Assembly: GCF_041429785.1 (NCBI RefSeq)
Contig: NZ_CP163423.1
Coordinates: forward strand, 2,170,001 to 2,234,000
Direction: 5' to 3'
From: Fretibacter rubidus
Lineage (GTDB): Bacteria > Pseudomonadota > Alphaproteobacteria > Caulobacterales > Maricaulaceae
DNA: 64,000 nt
Positions 26,297 through 38,000 of the stretch are shown piece by piece. The position numbers and the translations under genes are program-made. The notes beneath the pieces were generated by a model, which was not told where the DNA came from, made no database searches, and saw only the letters and a list, made by a program, of their open reading frames with translations. Position 1 is the first letter of the stretch. Each line of letters opens with the position of its first letter.

Positions 26297-26419
26297 TCGT
26301 TCGTCTTGGGCCGGGAATAGCCATGTAGACGCGGAACAGACGTTCCCTGCAACGACAGCCTTGGCCATGTCCACGCCTTACGGCGGGCCTCTTTTGTCGT
26401 TGATATACGAGCCTTGGAC

Positions 26420-26437
26420 GGGCTTGTTTTGGAGCCC
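26420..26437 (+). promoter_or_regulatory. Possible Shine-Dalgarno-sequestering hairpin
   Basis: GGGCT (26420-26424) can pair with AGCCC (26433-26437), which covers part of the GGAG ribosome site (26431-26434) five bases before the receptor ATG. A second long-range pair, CAACGAC (26350-26356) with GTCGTTG (26396-26402), lies between aptamer and hairpin and could be the alternate fold. Translational control is inferred from this layout. Confidence 0.45.
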
Positions 26438-26439
26438 TT

Positions 26440-28317
26440 ATGTTTCGATTATGCCTTTTGACAGGTACAGCCTTGTCTCTTTTTTCCAACTCTGCCTTTG
26501 CGCAAGAGCCGTATCAAGACGCATATGACGAGATTATCGTCACGGGTCTGCGCGCGGTCCCTTTTGATGATGTAACCAGTAGCGTATCGGTGATTGACGC
26601 GCTGGATATATCTATCCGAAATAGTCCCTATATTGCCGATCAATTACGCGCTGTGCCGGGTGTTGGGTTGTCACGGTCTGGCGCGGTTGGGGGGCTTAGC
26701 CAAATCCGTATTCGCGGCGCGGAAGCCAATCATACGCTGGTGCTGGTTGACGGTATTGAAGTGTCAAACCCCGTCACAGGCGAGACGGATTTTGGCCTAT
26801 GGGGCGGGGTGAACGCGTCACGCATAGAGGTTGCGCGCGGCGAACAATCCGCCGTCTACGGCTCTGACGCGATTGGCGGTGTGGTGTCGATGACCACGGG
26901 TCAAGACGGCCTGAGGCTTGAGGCTGAATACGGCAGATTTGATACCAAACGCGGCGCGCTAAATTACGGGGGCGAAGCAAACGGCGTTCGCTTTAATTTG
27001 GGCGCATCAGTGTTTGATACGGACGGCGTCGATACGGCGGGGCTAGGCGGCGAAAAAGACGGCTCCAGCGCCTATGCGCTAGGCGGCTCTCTTGGGTTTG
27101 ATATATCGGATAATTGGGCGGCGTCCCTGCTCGGTAGCTACCGCATATCCTCTGTCGCCACAGATCCTGACCTTAACTTTGACGGCGCGCTGGATAATGC
27201 AGACCGTGACAGCGATAGCGAGCAGATCCTGCTGGGGGCTAAGCTTGACGGCCAAACGGGCGCAGTATCTCACCAAGTCCGAGGCAGCTATAATGACGTG
27301 ACACTGACTAATGAAGCGGACACTGTGTTCACAGACGAAACCCAAGGGGAACGCGTAAAGCTAAGCTATAGCCCGTCTATTAATTTCGGCACAGATGAGA
27401 TTGGTATCACCGCATCCGCGCTGATTGATTATGAAGCGGAGGATTACGTCCGTATCAGCACAGACACCTTATTTGGTGATCCCAATCAGAGCCAAAGCTT
27501 TAACACATTGGGGCTGTCAGGGGAGCTTCGCGCGCGCCTTGATAATATCGCGTTAAACGCATCGCTACGCCGTGATGATAATGACGGTCGGTTTGATAAT
27601 GCGACGACCTGGCGGGTCGGCGGGGCGTATAATTTTGACTTTGGAACAAAGCTGCGCGGATCATTCGGCACGGGTGTTAAGAACCCGACTTTCACCGAAT
27701 TATTCGGGTTTTTCCCGGGCAGCTTCGTCGGGAATCCAGACTTAACACCCGAGACATCAGAAAGCTGGGAGATTGGCTTTGACCATAGCTTTGAGACAGT
27801 AACACTCAGCGCAACCTATTTCGATGCCGCGCTAGAGAACGAAATTTTCACGGTGTTTAATCCCGATTTTTCGTCGTCCCCCGCCAATCGTGACAGCGAT
27901 AGCGACCGCTCTGGCGTGGAGGTCTCGACGAATTGGGACGTCACAAGCGCGTGGTCACTCTCTGGGGCGCTATCGAAAATCAGCTCATCTGACAATAACG
28001 ACACGCCTGAAATTCGTGTGCCAGAGTGGACAGGCTCGGCCAGCGTGCTGTGGTCATCACCAACGAAGGACGGATTTAACATTGGCGCAGCGCTAGACTA
28101 TGTCGGATCACAAGATGACTTTAATTTTGGCACATTCCCAGCCGAGCGCGTCACCTTAGATAGCTATGTCTTGCTATCCGCAACGGCCGCCTATCCCCTC
28201 ACGGACCGCATCGCCTTAACCTTGCGCGGGGAGAACTTGCTAGACGAGGACACACGCGATGTGTTCGGCTTTAACAGCACGGGGGCTGGCGTGTTTTTCG
28301 GCTTTAGACTACGGTAA
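26440..28317 (+). CDS. btuB: TonB-dependent cobalamin receptor
   Basis: This outer-membrane receptor of 625 residues imports B12 with TonB energy. It has a signal peptide (TGTALSLFSNSAFAQ), a TonB box DEIIVTG near residues 29-35, a plug domain (about 40-150, with IRIRGAEANHTLVLVDGI and EVARGEQSAVYG) and a 22-strand barrel ending in aromatic FGFRLR. The length matches BtuB (about 600). The preceding cobalamin riboswitch and the following btuF, btuC and btuD make the substrate assignment strong. btuF starts three bases downstream. Confidence 0.93.
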   Translation: MFRLCLLTGTALSLFSNSAFAQEPYQDAYDEIIVTGLRAVPFDDVTSSVSVIDALDISIRNSPYIADQLRAVPGVGLSRSGAVGGLSQIRIRGAEANHTLVLVDGIEVSNPVTGETDFGLWGGVNASRIEVARGEQSAVYGSDAIGGVVSMTTGQDGLRLEAEYGRFDTKRGALNYGGEANGVRFNLGASVFDTDGVDTAGLGGEKDGSSAYALGGSLGFDISDNWAASLLGSYRISSVATDPDLNFDGALDNADRDSDSEQILLGAKLDGQTGAVSHQVRGSYNDVTLTNEADTVFTDETQGERVKLSYSPSINFGTDEIGITASALIDYEAEDYVRISTDTLFGDPNQSQSFNTLGLSGELRARLDNIALNASLRRDDNDGRFDNATTWRVGGAYNFDFGTKLRGSFGTGVKNPTFTELFGFFPGSFVGNPDLTPETSESWEIGFDHSFETVTLSATYFDAALENEIFTVFNPDFSSSPANRDSDSDRSGVEVSTNWDVTSAWSLSGALSKISSSDNNDTPEIRVPEWTGSASVLWSSPTKDGFNIGAALDYVGSQDDFNFGTFPAERVTLDSYVLLSATAAYPLTDRIALTLRGENLLDEDTRDVFGFNSTGAGVFFGFRLR

Positions 28318-28320
28318 TCT

Positions 28321-29145
28321 ATGCGTTGGTTTATCATCAGCTTGGTCGGAATTTTAGGGGCGTGTAGCGCCGCCCCTATCGATATTATAAGGCCTATGAA
28401 CACTGCGCCAACCCGCGTTGTCAGCCTTGATTATTGCGCCGACCAATATGTCCTAAAAATGGTGCCCCGTGATAATATTCTGGCGCTATCCCCTGATGCG
28501 GCAAAAGCCTTTTCTTACCTGAGAGACGAGGCCGTAAACATCCCGTCGGTGCGCCCAATAGCCGAAGATGTGCTTATCCTAAAACCCGACCTTGTTGTGC
28601 GCAGCTACGGCGGCGGGCCGGATGCGCAACGGTTTTTTGAAAGCGCCAATATCCCCGTCGTCAATGTCGGTTGGGCCAATGATTTGGACGGGATAGGACG
28701 CGTCACATTAGAGATGGCCGACGCCTTGGGGGCTTCAGAACTAGGCGAAGCAATGGTGGCGGATTTTGACGCAAGACGCGCGGCCCTGCCTGCGGCCTCT
28801 GGACAGTCTGCGCTTTACGTCACCCCGTCTGGCGTGACCAGCGGGTCGGGGTCTTTGGTGCACGAGATGATAAGCGCAGCGGGATTATCCAATTTTCAGA
28901 CACAATCCGGCTGGCGCAGCCTGCCGCTTGAGCGAATGGCTAGCGAAACACCCGACGTCATCGCCGCCGCCTTTTTTGACACCAAAAGCCAGAACAAGGA
29001 CGCCTGGTCCGCCATGCGTCACCCCATCGCGCGGGACCAAATGACATCGTCCGACGTTGTGCCGCTGCAAGGGGCGTGGACAAGTTGCGGGGCGTGGTAC
29101 CTCATGGACGCGGTCGAAGCGTTAGCGGGCACACGTCATGATTGA
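28321..29145 (+). CDS. btuF: Cobalamin-binding lipoprotein of ABC importer
   Basis: This 274-residue binding protein of the BtuF/FhuD class delivers B12 to BtuCD. Its leader ends in lipobox LGAC (Cys15), so it is anchored rather than free. Two Rossmann-like lobes are joined by a helix; TRVVSLDYCADQYVL starts the first lobe and PDLVVRSYGGG follows. It starts three bases after btuB and overlaps btuC by eight. Confidence 0.9.
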   Translation: MRWFIISLVGILGACSAAPIDIIRPMNTAPTRVVSLDYCADQYVLKMVPRDNILALSPDAAKAFSYLRDEAVNIPSVRPIAEDVLILKPDLVVRSYGGGPDAQRFFESANIPVVNVGWANDLDGIGRVTLEMADALGASELGEAMVADFDARRAALPAASGQSALYVTPSGVTSGSGSLVHEMISAAGLSNFQTQSGWRSLPLERMASETPDVIAAAFFDTKSQNKDAWSAMRHPIARDQMTSSDVVPLQGAWTSCGAWYLMDAVEALAGTRHD

Positions 29146-30127
29146 TGCGCGGATCAATATCGGCCTTGGCGTATTAGTATTACTCGCGCTTTTTGCCGCC
29201 TGTTTGCTTGGCTCTACCGCGATGGAGGTGCCGCGTGTTGTGGCGGCATTGCTCGGTCAAGGCAGCGCGAGCGACACCATCGTGATCTGGCAAATCCGCC
29301 TGCCCCGCGCATTGGCCGCCTTTGTGGTGGGCGCAGCGCTGGGGATTTGCGGCGCGTCCTTGCAAGGACTGCTGCGAAATCCACTGGCGGAGCCGGGCGT
29401 GCTGGGTGTATCGGCGGCGAGCGCGCTGGGTGCAACCCTGTCGCTTTATTACGGCCTGACCAGCGTGAGCCCATGGGTCCTGCCCATCGCGGCAATCATC
29501 GGGGCCTTGGTCGCGACGGCAATCATTGCTTTGGCTGCCTTAAAAACGCAATCTGTCGTCACGCTTATCCTTATCGGTGTCGGGCTATCCAGTTTTGCTG
29601 GCGCGGTGATGAGCCTTCTTCTTAACCTCGCGCCGAACCCGTTTTCACTGAATGACATGATCAACTGGACGCTGGGCTCTGTCGCCAACCGCAGCTTTGC
29701 AGACATCGCCCTCGCCGCGCCGTTCTTACTCGCTGGCATAGCGATGCTGCTGCTGACACGGCGCGGATTAACAGCGCTGACCTTGGGCGAGGAAGCTGCC
29801 AGCGGCTTGGGGCTAAACCTGAAATCTATGCGTATCTTCACCGTCCTGGGCACGGGGCTGGCGACGGGCGCAGCCGTATCGATTGCGGGTGCTATTGGTT
29901 TTGTCGGCATCGTCGCGCCCCATGTCGTGCGGCCTTTTGTGGGCTATGACCCGGCACGCACGCTTTGGCCGTCGGCGCTGTTGGGCGGGTTGTTTTTGGT
30001 ACTGGCCGATATTGCTGTGCGCCTGATCCCAACACAAAGCGAGCTTAAACTCGGTGTGGTCGCCGCGCTGATTGGGGCCCCCGCCTTTGTCTGGATTGCC
30101 GTGCAAAGGGGCCGCAGCCATGACTGA
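29138..30127 (+). CDS. btuC: Cobalamin ABC transporter permease
   Basis: This FecCD/BtuC-family permease has 329 residues and about ten membrane helices. The signatures are RLPRALAAFVVGAALGICG, GLLRNPLAEPGVLGVSAASALG, the TLGEEAASGLGL coupling helix and GFVGIVAPHVVR. It overlaps btuF by eight bases and btuD by eight, so the proteins are made in coordinated amounts. Confidence 0.95.
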   Translation: MIDARINIGLGVLVLLALFAACLLGSTAMEVPRVVAALLGQGSASDTIVIWQIRLPRALAAFVVGAALGICGASLQGLLRNPLAEPGVLGVSAASALGATLSLYYGLTSVSPWVLPIAAIIGALVATAIIALAALKTQSVVTLILIGVGLSSFAGAVMSLLLNLAPNPFSLNDMINWTLGSVANRSFADIALAAPFLLAGIAMLLLTRRGLTALTLGEEAASGLGLNLKSMRIFTVLGTGLATGAAVSIAGAIGFVGIVAPHVVRPFVGYDPARTLWPSALLGGLFLVLADIAVRLIPTQSELKLGVVAALIGAPAFVWIAVQRGRSHD

Positions 30128-30881
30128 GTTACGCGCACAAAACATAACCGTAAGCGTGGGTGAAAAGTCATTGGTGCAGGACGCATCATTCACCCTGGCA
30201 CCCGGAAAGTTGACTGTATTGCTTGGTCCCAATGGCGCAGGGAAAACAACATTATTAAGGGCAGCTTTGGGACTGATCGAGATACCGTCGGGCATCACGA
30301 CATTAGACGGAAAAGATATCACGTCCCTGTCCCCAATCGCCCGCGCACAGCAAATCGCTTACCTCCCGCAGAGCCGCCCGCTGGCCTGGCCCGCAACGGT
30401 CAAAGACGTCGTCGCGCTGGGACGGTTTTCCCATGGGGCGAAGCTGGGTAAGCTTGGCGAGGCTGACCAAGCCGCTGTGGATGAAGCCATGCAGTCTTGT
30501 GATATCGCCGCGCTTGCCAACCGCCGCACAGATACGCTGTCGGGCGGCGAGACGGCACGTATGCATTGCGCCCGCGCCTTTGCGACCAACGCACCGCTGC
30601 TGCTGGCCGATGAACCCGTGGCCGCACTCGACCCGCGTCATCAATTTCGGATTATGGATTTGTTGCGCGGCTATGTTGATACGGGCGGCGGGGCGCTGAT
30701 TGTGCTGCATAATCTGGCGCTGGCCGCGCAATATGCCGATGATATCATCTGGATGAAAGACGGACACATTGTGGATGCAGGCCCGCGAGAGGTCATGATA
30801 ACAGAGGCAAAGATTGCGCAAATTTATGGTGTAAAAGCTGTCGTCAAAGACAAAGACATCAGCTTGCTTGGTCCTGTTTAG
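30120..30881 (+). CDS. btuD: Cobalamin ABC transporter ATP-binding protein
   Basis: This 253-residue ATPase drives BtuC. Walker A GPNGAGKTT (about 36-44), Q-loop YLPQ, signature LSGGE (about 141-145), Walker B LLLADEPVAALD and the switch His in VLHNLALAAQ are all present. ATG 30120 is used (within the btuC stop, ATGACTGA); an in-frame upstream start at 30072 lies inside btuC. Its 3' end overlaps the convergent HMG-CoA lyase gene by 23 bases. Confidence 0.95.
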   Translation: MTELRAQNITVSVGEKSLVQDASFTLAPGKLTVLLGPNGAGKTTLLRAALGLIEIPSGITTLDGKDITSLSPIARAQQIAYLPQSRPLAWPATVKDVVALGRFSHGAKLGKLGEADQAAVDEAMQSCDIAALANRRTDTLSGGETARMHCARAFATNAPLLLADEPVAALDPRHQFRIMDLLRGYVDTGGGALIVLHNLALAAQYADDIIWMKDGHIVDAGPREVMITEAKIAQIYGVKAVVKDKDISLLGPV

Positions 30882-31791
30882 GAAACGAACCTGCCTTGCT
30901 GACCATCCCCGGCAGATCGCGGGCCATAAGCCCTGACAACCACTGCGCGGTTTCAATGATTTGGTCAAGTGACACGCCAGTGCCTACCCCTGCCCTATGC
31001 AGCATATAAATCACGTCTTCTAGCGCGACATTGCCCGTGGCATTGGGCGCAAAGGGGCAGCCGCCAATCCCGCCAATTGTCCCGTCCAGCGTGACCACAC
31101 CCGCGGTCACCGCCGCATAAACGTTCGCCACCGCCATATTGCGCGTATTGTGAAAATGCGCGCGCAGGGGCATATCGGGCACAGCGTCTTTAATCGCCGC
31201 GACCATGTCTGTGACGTGCCACGGATTACCAACGCCGATTGTATCCGCAATCGCGATTTCGCGCGTGCCGCTATCGGCTAGGGCTTTGCAAATATCGACC
31301 ACACGCGAAAGTGGTACTTCGCCGTCAAAAGGGCATCCAAAAGCGGTCGAGATTGTGACATTGGCCGGCAGTTTTTCTGCACGTGCCCGCTTTATGATGG
31401 CTTTGGCCACACTAACAGATTCGGCACTGGTTTGGCCTTGGTTGGCCATGGCAAAGCCGTCACTGGCAACCACCACGCATCCGACTTCATCAATTTTGGT
31501 CTCTAAAGCCCGGTCAAGACCGCGCTCATTTAAGGTCAGGCCGATAAAGGTCACGTCTTTACGGTCAGGCAAGCCCGCAATAACCGCTTCTGCATCAGCC
31601 ATTTGTGGCACGCGTTTGGGGTGCACAAAGCTGCTGACCTCGATGCGGCGCAAGCCAGAGTCAACAGCCCGATTAATCAAGGCGAGTTTTTCATCCGTGG
31701 AAAATAGCCTGTCCTCATTTTGAAGCCCGTCGCGGGCGCTGACGTCGACAATCTCGATAAATGACGGGTGAGTCGGCTTATTAGCGGTCAT
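30859..31791 (-). CDS. Hydroxymethylglutaryl-CoA lyase
   Basis: This enzyme cleaves HMG-CoA to acetoacetate and acetyl-CoA, the last step of leucine degradation. The TIM-barrel protein of about 310 residues has VDVSARDGLQNE near the N-terminus, FGCPFDGEV, the metal-binding HFHNTR and the family signature GGIGGCPFAPNATGNVA with the catalytic Cys. ATG 31791 has AAGG seven bases upstream; ATG 31797 is also in frame. No other leucine-degradation gene is adjacent. Its 3' end overlaps btuD. Confidence 0.94.
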   Translation of the reverse strand: MTANKPTHPSFIEIVDVSARDGLQNEDRLFSTDEKLALINRAVDSGLRRIEVSSFVHPKRVPQMADAEAVIAGLPDRKDVTFIGLTLNERGLDRALETKIDEVGCVVVASDGFAMANQGQTSAESVSVAKAIIKRARAEKLPANVTISTAFGCPFDGEVPLSRVVDICKALADSGTREIAIADTIGVGNPWHVTDMVAAIKDAVPDMPLRAHFHNTRNMAVANVYAAVTAGVVTLDGTIGGIGGCPFAPNATGNVALEDVIYMLHRAGVGTGVSLDQIIETAQWLSGLMARDLPGMVSKAGSFPKQDQAS

Positions 31792-32022
31792 GGGCATGCC
31801 TTTTGCATAGATTTACATGAAACATAGTCTGTTTGCGGCTTCAATTCTAGCCACGCCACAATGCGATACGCTCAACAAGCGTTAAAAAATCGCGTTTTAG
31901 GCGTGTTGGCTTTACGCCTTGTCTTGCCAAACGCATAGATTGTGTTAACAAAGTATGAATGCGGTATGGGGCACCGCTTGTCTCCTTACAGCATTGTTAT
32001 GTGGATTTAGGGAGAGCATATC

Positions 32023-35000
32023 ATGTCATGGTTTAATCGTTATTTTTTCGGATCTTGGGGATCTGACACAATCGAAGCTAACAATCTGAACAATAAGATT
32101 TTCGGATTTGGCGGTAATGACTTCCTTTACGGTTTTGGTGGAAATGACACCATCTTTGGTGGGTCGGGTAACGACTTTATCGATGGCGGCAGCGGCCGCG
32201 ACGACCTTTACGGCGGTTGGGGCAATGATACTGTCTACGGCGGCACTGGTAATGATTATATTTCTGGTGGGTTTGGCAATGACCATTTGTTCGGCGAAAA
32301 CGGCAATGATTATATTTCCGGCGGATGGGGCCATGATGATATCTACGGCGGAGCGGGCCGTGACCGTCTATACGGCGGATCTGGTAATGATTTCATTGAC
32401 GGCGGTGACGGCAATGACCGTATTTACGGCGGTTGGGATCATGACACGATTTTTGGTGGCGCAGGCAATGACCGCTTATTTGGCGATTCTGGCAATGATT
32501 ACATCGACGGCGGCGCAGGCAGCGACCGCGCCTTTGGTGGATGGGGTTGCGATACGCTAAGCTACGATTCCACACAAAATAACGGCGTCTATAACTTTTA
32601 TGATGGCGGCCGCGACATTGACGCGCTGGAATTGAACTTAACAGCCGAGCAATTTGCTGACGACGCTGTTGCCGCAGAACTACTGGCCTATGTCGCGCAT
32701 ATAGCGGCAAACTTACGGAGCAATGGTGAGTTCCGTGGGCCAAATTTCCGCTTTGATACGCTGAACCTCGTCGTTGATGATTTCGAAGTCTTCCGTGTTT
32801 TTGTTGACGGCGTGGAAGTTGACGTGAATGACGCGGGCTCTGGCGGCGGCGATGTCTTGGTCGCGCTTGATGATAGCTTTAGCGTGACTGAAAATGGGAC
32901 TTTAGCCGACGATGTGACGGCCAATGATACAGTTGACGCGGGCACAACTGTGACGCTGATTAGCGGTGTCAGCCAAGGCACTTTGACCGTCAATGCAGAC
33001 GGCACGTTTAGCTTTGACCCCGGCACGGATTTTGACACGCTGGCGCTTGGCGAAACGACTGATATTTCGTTCACTTACGAGATCACAAACGGCTCAGAGA
33101 CCCAAACCGCGACAGCGACAATTACCGTGACAGGGGAAAATGACGCCCCAACTGTACGGATGTCAGTGAGCGCGGACGCGACACAGAATGACGGTGTCGT
33201 AACAGTGCTATTACTGGCGGGTGCCGATGATGTTGACGGTTCTGATACGCTATCTGTGAGCGCTTTGTCATTGCTGGCGGGTGATGATGTCGGCGTAACA
33301 ATTGCGGGCGATAGCCTGTCTGTTGATAGCGCCGCCTACGCCTTCCTTGGGGCTGGCGAGACAGAAGTTATCACCTATAGCTACACGATTTCTGACGGTA
33401 ATGGCGGCACAGTGCCGCAAACCGCGACAGTGACCATTACTGGCACAAATGACGCTCCAATCGTCGAGGCGGTTACCGCCGCCGTCGCGTCCGATGCGGG
33501 CGCTATCACAATTGAAGGCGTGTTCTCTGACGTAGACGTCAATGATGCACTGACCGTGTCTATTGATACAACGGGCACTCAAGGTGTCGTGACGGATAAT
33601 GGCGACGGGACGTTTAGCTATGACACCAACGGCGCTTTTGACGCGCTGGATAACGGCGAAACGGCGACGGACACATTCACTTACACAGTCGATGACGGAA
33701 ACGGCGGCGTTGTTACGCAAACAATCACGGTTACAGTCACGGGCGTAGGCGTTGCCAATACAGCCCCGGTGGTAAGCGCGGCGCTGACACCAGATATTAG
33801 CGAAGACAGCCCAATTGTCGAAATCGACCTGCTAGAAGGCGCGACGGACGTTGATGGTGATACGCTAAATATCACCAATTTCACCCTAGAAAGCGGCAGC
33901 AATATCGGCACAAGCCGCGACGGCAATACGCTGTTCTATGACCCAAGTTCTTATCAGGACTTGGCCGAAGGTGAGACGGCCTCACTGGTCTATAGCTATG
34001 ACATAATTGACGGTAACGGCGGCACCGTGGCCCAAACCCTAACAATTACGATTGTCGGCAGTAATGACGTGCCGACGGTCAATGCCGTGGTTGCGGACGC
34101 CAATGAAGACGGGCCAAGCATCACGATCACAGCCGACGCGAGCGACGTTGACGCAACAGATGAGCTGACCTTCACAGTTGATACAACAGGCACGCTGGGC
34201 GCGGTCACGAATAATGGTGACGGCACCTTTAGCTATGACGCCACGGGTGCGTTTGACGCTTTGGCCGTTGGCGAAACAACAACGGACACCTTTACTTATA
34301 CAGTTGATGACGGAAACGGCGGCACAGCGACAGAAACCGTCACTGTGACAATTACGGGCCAAAACGACGCCCCAACGGTGAGCGCGCCTATCACCCAAAC
34401 TGTATCAGAGACCGATAGCGTATTTGTACTCGACCTACTTGATGGTGCGAGCGATATTGACGGCGATAATTTGACCGTAACTAACATTACTCTCACGGGT
34501 GGTAATAACGCCGGTATTAGTTTCTCGGATAATCCCTCAGACCTTCTTGTCGATCCGTCTGCCTATGCCTCTCTTGAGGCTGGTGAGACGATGGTTATCA
34601 CCTATAGCTTTGATATTATTGACGGAAATGGCGGCGTCGTTACGCAAACCGCGACGATTACGGTCACTGGCGTTGGTGTGAATAACACAGCCCCTGTCGT
34701 GAGCGGCACGGTCTCCGCAACCATCAATGAAGATGACGTGGCGGCAACAATCGTCAACCTTTTGGACGGCGCAACGGATGCTGACAATGACACGCTTAGC
34801 GTGGCCAATCTAACTGTCGTAAGTGGTGATGCCACAAATATCATCAACAACGGCGATGCCCTGTTTATTGATCCGGCTTTATTTAATTCACTCGCAGCTG
34901 GCGAAACACTTGTCGTCACCTATAGCTATGATATTATTGACGGCAACGGTGGCTCTGTCACGCAAACGGCCACAATTACGATTACTGGCAGCAATGACGC

Positions 35001-38000
35001 GCCTACTGTTCAAGCCCTAACAGGGGCAGCCAATGAAGACGGGCCAGCGATCACGATTACGGCAATTGCGAGCGACATTGACGCAACAGACGTGCTCTCC
35101 TTTACAGTTGATACGACTGGCACAGTCGGCACTGTTGTCAATAACGGCGACGGCACCTTTAGCTATGACGCAAACGGCGCATTTGAAGCCTTAGGTAACG
35201 GCGAAACGGCAACTGACACCTTCACTTACACGGCTGATGACGGCAACGGCGGAACAACAACAGAGACTGTCACAATCACCATCACGGGCAGCAATGACGC
35301 GCCCACGATTACAGCTGCGCTGAGCCAAACCGTGTCTGAAGACGCGGCAGGTTTTACGCTTGATTTGCTCGACGGTGCATCGGACGCAGAGGGAGACGCC
35401 CTGAACGTAGCCGACTTCGCCTTGCAGAGCGGTGATGATAGCGGCGTGACCATTGCGCCTGATGGACTTTCCATCACGGTCGATCCATCTGCCTATTCAA
35501 CGTTAGAGGCTGGCGACGTAGCGATCATTACCTACAGCTATAATATCATCGACGGAAACGGCGGCGTTACTCCGCAAACCGCGACGATTACGATTATCGG
35601 CTCTGGTGTGAATAACACAGCCCCAACAGTCAGCGGAGCCGTCACTGCAACCGTTAATGAAGACGACGCGACGACAGTCATCGACCTTTTGGACGGCGCA
35701 ACCGATGCAGAAAATGATACACTGACTGTTGTCAATCTGACACTGGATAGCGGCGATAATTCCGGCGTTACAGTTGATGACAATACGCTGTCAGTTGACC
35801 CGGATGCCTATAATAGCCTTGGTTTTGGCGAGAGCCTCACGATTAGCTATAGCTATGATATTATTGACGGAAACGGTGGCTCTGTGCCGCAAACCGCGAC
35901 CCTGACTATCACTGGAACAAATGATGCTCCAACGGTCAGCTCAGTTACGGGCTCTGCCAATGAGGACGGGCCGAGCATTTTGATTACGGCGGTTGCCAGC
36001 GACGTTGACGCGACAGATGTTCTGTCCTTCAGCGTTGATACAACAGGCACGCTGGGCGCAGTCACAAATAATGGTGACGGCACGTTCAGCTATGACCCGA
36101 ACGACGCGTTTGAAGCGCTGGGTGTTGGTGAAACAGCTACGGATACGTTTACTTACACAGCTGACGACGGCAACGGCGGCACATCAACAGAGACTGTGAC
36201 GATTACCATCACAGGTCAAAATGATGCACCAACCGTATCGGCTGATATAACCAGCACTGTCACGCAAAACGACGAAGAAATATCCTTCGACCTGCTGCAA
36301 AATGCGTCAGACGTCGATAATGGGGCGTCTTTATTCGTAGAGAACTTTGTTCAAACGTCAGGGCAGCCAGTGGGCGCGACCCTGTTTGAAGGCGCGACGA
36401 GCCTAGAGCTTAGCTTCTTTACCTTCAGTGACTTGGACGACGGCGAGAGCACGGACATCACATTCACCTATGATGTCGTTGATGAGAACGGCGCCCGTGT
36501 TTCAACAAGCTTGACCATCACAGTCACGGGTATCAATGACGCACCGACAGCAACCGCCCTATCCTTCACGACCAATGAAGACGAAGCGCCGCTCGTCGTT
36601 GATCTTCTAGCGTCCGCTGCGGATGCAGATGCTGGTGATGTTTTAGCCATAAGTGACGTTGTCCAGACAACGGGCCGCACGGTGACCCCTGTTATTAACG
36701 GCTCTGATCTAACTGTTGACCCGGCTGACTTCCAAGATTTGGCGGTTGGCGAGAGCGAAACACTGACGTTTACTTACACCATCACGGATGGTGACGCGCC
36801 GATTACGAATACGGTCACCATCACAGTTGAAGGTCGCAATGACGCGCCCGTCGCCGTGGCTGTCACGGGCGCTGCCAATGAAGACGGACCGTCGGTGACA
36901 ATCACTGCAGATGCCAGCGACGTCGACGCTACAGATACGTTGACATTTTCTGTTGATACAACAGGCACGCTGGGCGCAGTCACAAACAATGGCGACGGCA
37001 CGTTCAGCTATGACCCGAACGGCGCGTTTGAAGCGCTGGGTGTTGGTGAAACAGCTACGGATACGTTTACTTACACAGCTGACGACGGCAACGGCGGCAC
37101 ATCAACAGAGACTGTGACAATCACGGTCACGGGTCAAAATGATGCGCCCACTGTATCGGCTGATATTGAACTGAGCGCATCAGAAGACTCGCTACTCATC
37201 GGTATTGATCTATTGCAAAACGCCAGTGACGTTGACAACGGCGCGACGCTATTCATTGCTAATGCCGTACAAACATCTGGACGCAGCGGTGTTGCAACTG
37301 TGTTTGAAGGGGCCACCTTCTTGGACATCAACTTATCTGCTTTCCAAGATTTGGATGATGGCGAATCTGAAGATGTTGTCTTCACCTATGATGTTGTTGA
37401 CGAAAACGGTGCCAGCGTTTCAACCAGCATCACGATTACCGTGACAGGACTGAACGACACACCAACAGCGACCGCTTTGACATTCACAACAGACGAAGAC
37501 TCAGCGCCGCTAACCGTAGACCTTTTGGCATCGGCCAGCGATGTGGATACAAATGACACGCTATCCATCAGCGATGTCGTGCAAACGACGGGTCGTGTGG
37601 TGGCCCCTGTCATCAACGGCTCTGAGCTAACTGTTGACCCGGCTGACTTCCAAGACTTGGCGGTCGGCGAGAGCGAGGTTCTGACGTTTACTTACACTAT
37701 CACAGATGGTGACGCGCCGATTACGAATACGGTCACTATCACCGTCGAAGGTCGCAATGACGCCCCTGTGGCGGTCGCTGTCACGGGCGCTGCGAATGAA
37801 GACGGACCGAGCGTCACAGTGAACGCAAATTTCACTGACGCTGATACATCCGACACCCACACATATTCTGTTGATACAACGGGCACTGTGGGCTCTGTTA
37901 TTGATAATGGCGACGGCACCTTTAGCTATGATGCCAATGGTCAGTTTGAAGCGCTTGCACAGGGCGAGACAACGACTGACACCTTCACTTACACCGTGGA

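Noticed and set aside
30303-30968. 221-codon frame opposite btuD
   Set aside because: Antisense to the Walker and signature motifs of the ATPase.
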